DNA from: Anaerolineales bacterium
GTDB lineage: Bacteria > Chloroflexota > Anaerolineae > Anaerolineales > E44-bin32
Reading direction: 5' to 3'
Assembly (NCBI GenBank): GCA_030642885.1
Contig: DAOWMX010000100.1
Coordinates: 1 to 7,691, forward strand
Length of the DNA: 7,691 nucleotides
Numbering within the stretch: position 1 is the first letter of the stretch; each line of letters starts with the position of its first letter. Below are positions 5,514 through 7,691 of the stretch, piece by piece. The notes under the pieces were generated by a model. That model was not told where the DNA came from. It saw only the letters and a program-made list of their open reading frames with translations, and did not search any database. The position numbers and the translations under genes were made by a program.

Positions 5514-5889
5514 GTTGATTTGATCATCCAATGCTTCGGAAAATTCTCTACTCCGCCATTTTCCTGCTGACTATATTCAGAGATACGATTTAACGAAAAC
5601 AATCCCGATTCGGACCCGCGGAAAGATTCCGCAGCCATTTCAGGTGCCCGCGAAGGGGGGTAACATCTTCATACAAGAACGGCTTAGGATTCATCCTCTT
5701 ACTGGCTTCTGGTGTAAAATCCATTGGATAAGATATGCCGTTCGGGGATGATGGTCCAACCCTGGCCGACTATCAGCCTGTAAAATTTATTCTGCTCACT
5801 TCATACCGGTGATTAATGCCTGTATCTGACGTAAATTGGAGTCGATCTCACCCTGAATTGCGGGAACAACGAAACGACACTTGCCCATC
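5514..5889. other. 376-nt intergenic region between fabD and the sensor-protein gene
   Basis: No confident gene is present. It holds several inverted repeats: GGAAAAT (5538-5544) with ATTTTCC (5558-5564); GCGGAA (5618-5623) with TTCCGC (5627-5632); and GAACGGC (5677-5683) with GCCGTTC (5737-5743). None has the T-tract of a good terminator. A 44-codon minus-strand frame (5590-5724) and a 20-codon plus-strand frame (5531-5593) are open, but both lack ribosome binding sites. I found no convincing promoter for the downstream gene. Confidence 0.6.
5590..5724 (-). other. Small open frame of 44 codons, doubtful gene or remnant
   Basis: From ATG 5724 to TAA 5592-5590 the minus strand encodes MDFTPEASKRMNPKPFLYED, then residues including PLRGHLKWLRNLSAGPNRDC. 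The frame is open further upstream to a TAG at 5772-5770. Its composition (aromatic, charged and proline residues well mixed) looks more protein-like than most chance frames. It has no ribosome binding site and no promoter I can see, and it overlaps two of the inverted repeats of this gap. It could be a gene remnant, part of a dispersed repeat, a real small protein, or chance. I recognise no family. Confidence 0.25.
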
Positions 5890-7691
5890 ATGATTCTTGC
5901 TGACGCTGCATCCCTGCTCACGACACCTCCGGGGAGTCTTGTCTACCACCTGACGCTGATCATTTCACTTTCAATTCTCTATGCATTAACCTGGAGCAGC
6001 TCTCCCCGCACAGATGCTCTCGCTGCACGCTGGCGGGTGGCAAGCGGTGTAATACTAGGGCTCCACCTGCTCACAATGATCATCGCCGGATTATCCTGGC
6101 TTATGATCCTCAACGGACAAGTAATTCTCCCCCCACTCGACCGCTTCGTGAGTTTCACCTCCCTATTGCTCATTAGTTATACTTTTATCTTCAACCCACC
6201 CACAAAGCAAAGCTCGCGCACACTTGCGGTTGTCCTCTTCGTTACTGTCCTTGCATTATTTGGGACAGTCTACTTCCTGGTCGGGCAGGATTCTCTGCTC
6301 CGCTTCAACCGGACTCCCGCCGACGCTATATGGGGCATCTCAACATTAATCCTCGCAGGTCTCACGCTGACCTTCCTACTCGTCCGTCGACCAGCGCAAT
6401 GGCAAATCGCCTTCGCAGGATACATCCTGCTCACCGTTGGCTACAGCCTGCACATGGCCCTCGGTCCTGCAGATGGCTCTTTTGCACCCTTCGTGCGCTG
6501 GAGTGAGTTGGCGGCATATCCTGCGTTGATCATCGCTGCCGCGCGCACATTTATCACAACACAAGGAAGGGATGTGCAAGATGGGCCTCCTGTAACCACA
6601 CAATCGCCTGATCTTGAACTCCAATTCTTACCCAAAGTCTTCACCAGCGTCTATGATGTTTTCCAGGCGAAGGAACTCGGCGACTTGGCAGACGCAGCCG
6701 TGCGCGGCACTGCATATTCAATGAAAGCTGAGATATGCCTGCTGCTCACACCCCCGGAAACATTGGAACATCTATCCGTTGCGACGGGTTTCGATCTGAT
6801 ACGCGAACAACACATCGAGGGCCAATCCTTCAACACAACGGATCTTCCTGTCATCGTTAATGCATTACGCAGGCAAAGATCGCTGATCCTTCCAGCAGAG
6901 AGCAATGCGCCTGACCTCATCACACTCCGGCAGGGTTTAAACCTCACAAAAACAGGGCCGCTACTTTTCGCTCCTCTGACCTCAGGAGAGCATGTAATTG
7001 GGGGATTGCTGCTGCTCTCTCCTTTCGCCCGGAAGCGCTGGTCTCAGGAAAACCGCGCCGCCCTCGTGCAGCTCGCGGATGTGATTGCTGAGCGTTTCGC
7101 GGCGCTTACAGCAGGTGATGAACTTCTTTCATCAAGCCTGGCAGAGCCCTTCACATTAGGCACAGACCTGGAGGAGTCCCGCCGTCTCATTCAAAATCTC
7201 CTGATCAACAATACCCAACTGACGGATCAACTCATCGCCGCAACCGATCTGGCAGGACAAGAGCTCGGCGGTTTTCTCACCAGCCATCAGGACGCAGAGG
7301 AAACCATTCAGTTTCTCGAGGATGAGATTGGAAGGATGAGGGAAGCGATTGTGGAGCCGCCTGCCGCCTCCGACATCAAACAAATGGACTTGCTCTCCCA
7401 GCAGCTCCAACTAACGCTCCACGAATTGGCTGAAGCGCGCGCCAACCTGGTCCTACTCCAGAACGGAAACGATTCGCCTGCGCCATCATCAGGACGCTCT
7501 CCCAGCATCTCCCATATCGCCGCGCTTTCGCTCGATCTACGTCAGCCGATGTCGACAATATTGGGGTATGCCGAACTCCTTCATGATGATGCAAACGAGA
7601 CATTGACAACCAGTCAACGCGAATCCATCAACCACATTTACAATAACTCCGAGAGACTGTCGGGGCTGCTTAATGATCTAATCCATCTCAG
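5890..7691 (+). CDS. Membrane sensor histidine kinase-like protein (7 TM, GAF, HisKA-like), cut at the right edge
   Basis: The frame is open from ATG 5890 to the window end (600 codons), so the C-terminus is missing. Seven hydrophobic segments fall at about residues 17-35, 50-74, 86-101, 111-131, 146-165, 171-191 and 205-222, resembling the 7-TM N-terminal sensor region of some histidine kinases. Residues about 250-405 look like a GAF domain (SVYDVFQAKELGDLADAAVR, then GPLLFAPL and IGGLLLLSPFARKRW). A charged, Leu/Gln-rich stretch at about 425-520 is probably coiled coil. Residues 541-600 match a HisKA dimerisation helix pair (SLDLRQPMSTILGYAELL, then SERLSGLLNDLIHL), but the phosphoacceptor His is Leu548. 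A catalytic ATPase domain would lie beyond the window. An in-frame TGA at 5854-5856 limits the start to TTG 5881 or ATG 5890; neither has a Shine-Dalgarno sequence. The input signal is unknown, and true kinase activity is uncertain given the missing His. Confidence 0.85.
   Translation, partial: MILADAASLLTTPPGSLVYHLTLIISLSILYALTWSSSPRTDALAARWRVASGVILGLHLLTMIIAGLSWLMILNGQVILPPLDRFVSFTSLLLISYTFIFNPPTKQSSRTLAVVLFVTVLALFGTVYFLVGQDSLLRFNRTPADAIWGISTLILAGLTLTFLLVRRPAQWQIAFAGYILLTVGYSLHMALGPADGSFAPFVRWSELAAYPALIIAAARTFITTQGRDVQDGPPVTTQSPDLELQFLPKVFTSVYDVFQAKELGDLADAAVRGTAYSMKAEICLLLTPPETLEHLSVATGFDLIREQHIEGQSFNTTDLPVIVNALRRQRSLILPAESNAPDLITLRQGLNLTKTGPLLFAPLTSGEHVIGGLLLLSPFARKRWSQENRAALVQLADVIAERFAALTAGDELLSSSLAEPFTLGTDLEESRRLIQNLLINNTQLTDQLIAATDLAGQELGGFLTSHQDAEETIQFLEDEIGRMREAIVEPPAASDIKQMDLLSQQLQLTLHELAEARANLVLLQNGNDSPAPSSGRSPSISHIAALSLDLRQPMSTILGYAELLHDDANETLTTSQRESINHIYNNSERLSGLLNDLIHL

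Noticed and set aside
5538..5564. A terminator for fabD formed by GGAAAAT and ATTTTCC
   Set aside because: The stem is AT-rich with a 13-nt loop, and no T-tract follows on the plus strand.
5531..5593. A 20-codon hydrophobic peptide after fabD (MLRKILYSAIFLLTIFRDTI)
   Set aside because: It has no ribosome binding site or promoter, is very short, and overlaps an AT-rich inverted repeat; chance is the best explanation.
6376..7609. Several minus-strand frames of 66-98 codons opposite the sensor-protein gene
   Set aside because: The plus-strand frame is continuous for 600 codons with membrane, GAF and HisKA features; the antisense frames overlap one another and show no domain.

Overview
The window looks like a chromosomal housekeeping segment of a mesophilic bacterium, most plausibly a member of the Chloroflexota (Anaerolineae-like). 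This placement is an inference. It rests on the fabF-rnc-smc order, a zinc-ribbon threonine-synthase-like enzyme, a fused MoaD-MoaE protein, and a 7-TM/GAF sensor protein with an LRQPM-type H-box. No 16S rRNA or other decisive marker is present. I see no mobile element, CRISPR array, tRNA or rRNA.

Layout. Minus strand, reading right to left from about 4214: a fused MoaD-MoaE protein (3436-4095), a fold-type-II PLP enzyme resembling threonine synthase with an N-terminal zinc ribbon (2249-3373), fabF (930-2171), rnc (109-900), and the first 35 codons of smc (1-107, running off the left edge). Gaps are 62, 77, 29 and 1 nt, so these five genes probably form one transcription unit. Plus strand, left to right: rpmF (4330-4515) behind a near-consensus sigma70 promoter, a hairpin/T-tract terminator, fabD (4572-5513), a 376-nt gap, and the first 600 codons of a membrane sensor kinase-like protein (5890 to the right edge). 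The two blocks diverge from a 234-nt intergenic region that carries back-to-back promoters.

Function. rpmF, fabD, fabF, rnc and smc are members of the widespread rpmF-plsX-fabH-fabD-fabG-acpP-fabF-rnc-smc cluster, which couples ribosome, fatty-acid and chromosome functions. Here the cluster is split into divergent halves. plsX, fabH, fabG and acpP are absent from the window, and the MoaD-MoaE and PLP-enzyme genes sit in the gap.

The most notable signal is that three proteins keep their family fold but lack expected catalytic residues. The MoaE half of the fusion lacks both catalytic lysines and several other active-site residues. The sensor protein has Leu in place of the phosphoacceptor His. 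RNase III has Ala at one of its four metal-binding acidic positions. FabF, FabD and L32, by contrast, keep every motif I checked. The pairing of a MoaD-type sulfur carrier with a PLP enzyme, with the MoaE part decayed, raises the possibility of a sulfur-transfer role other than molybdopterin synthesis. That is a hypothesis only.
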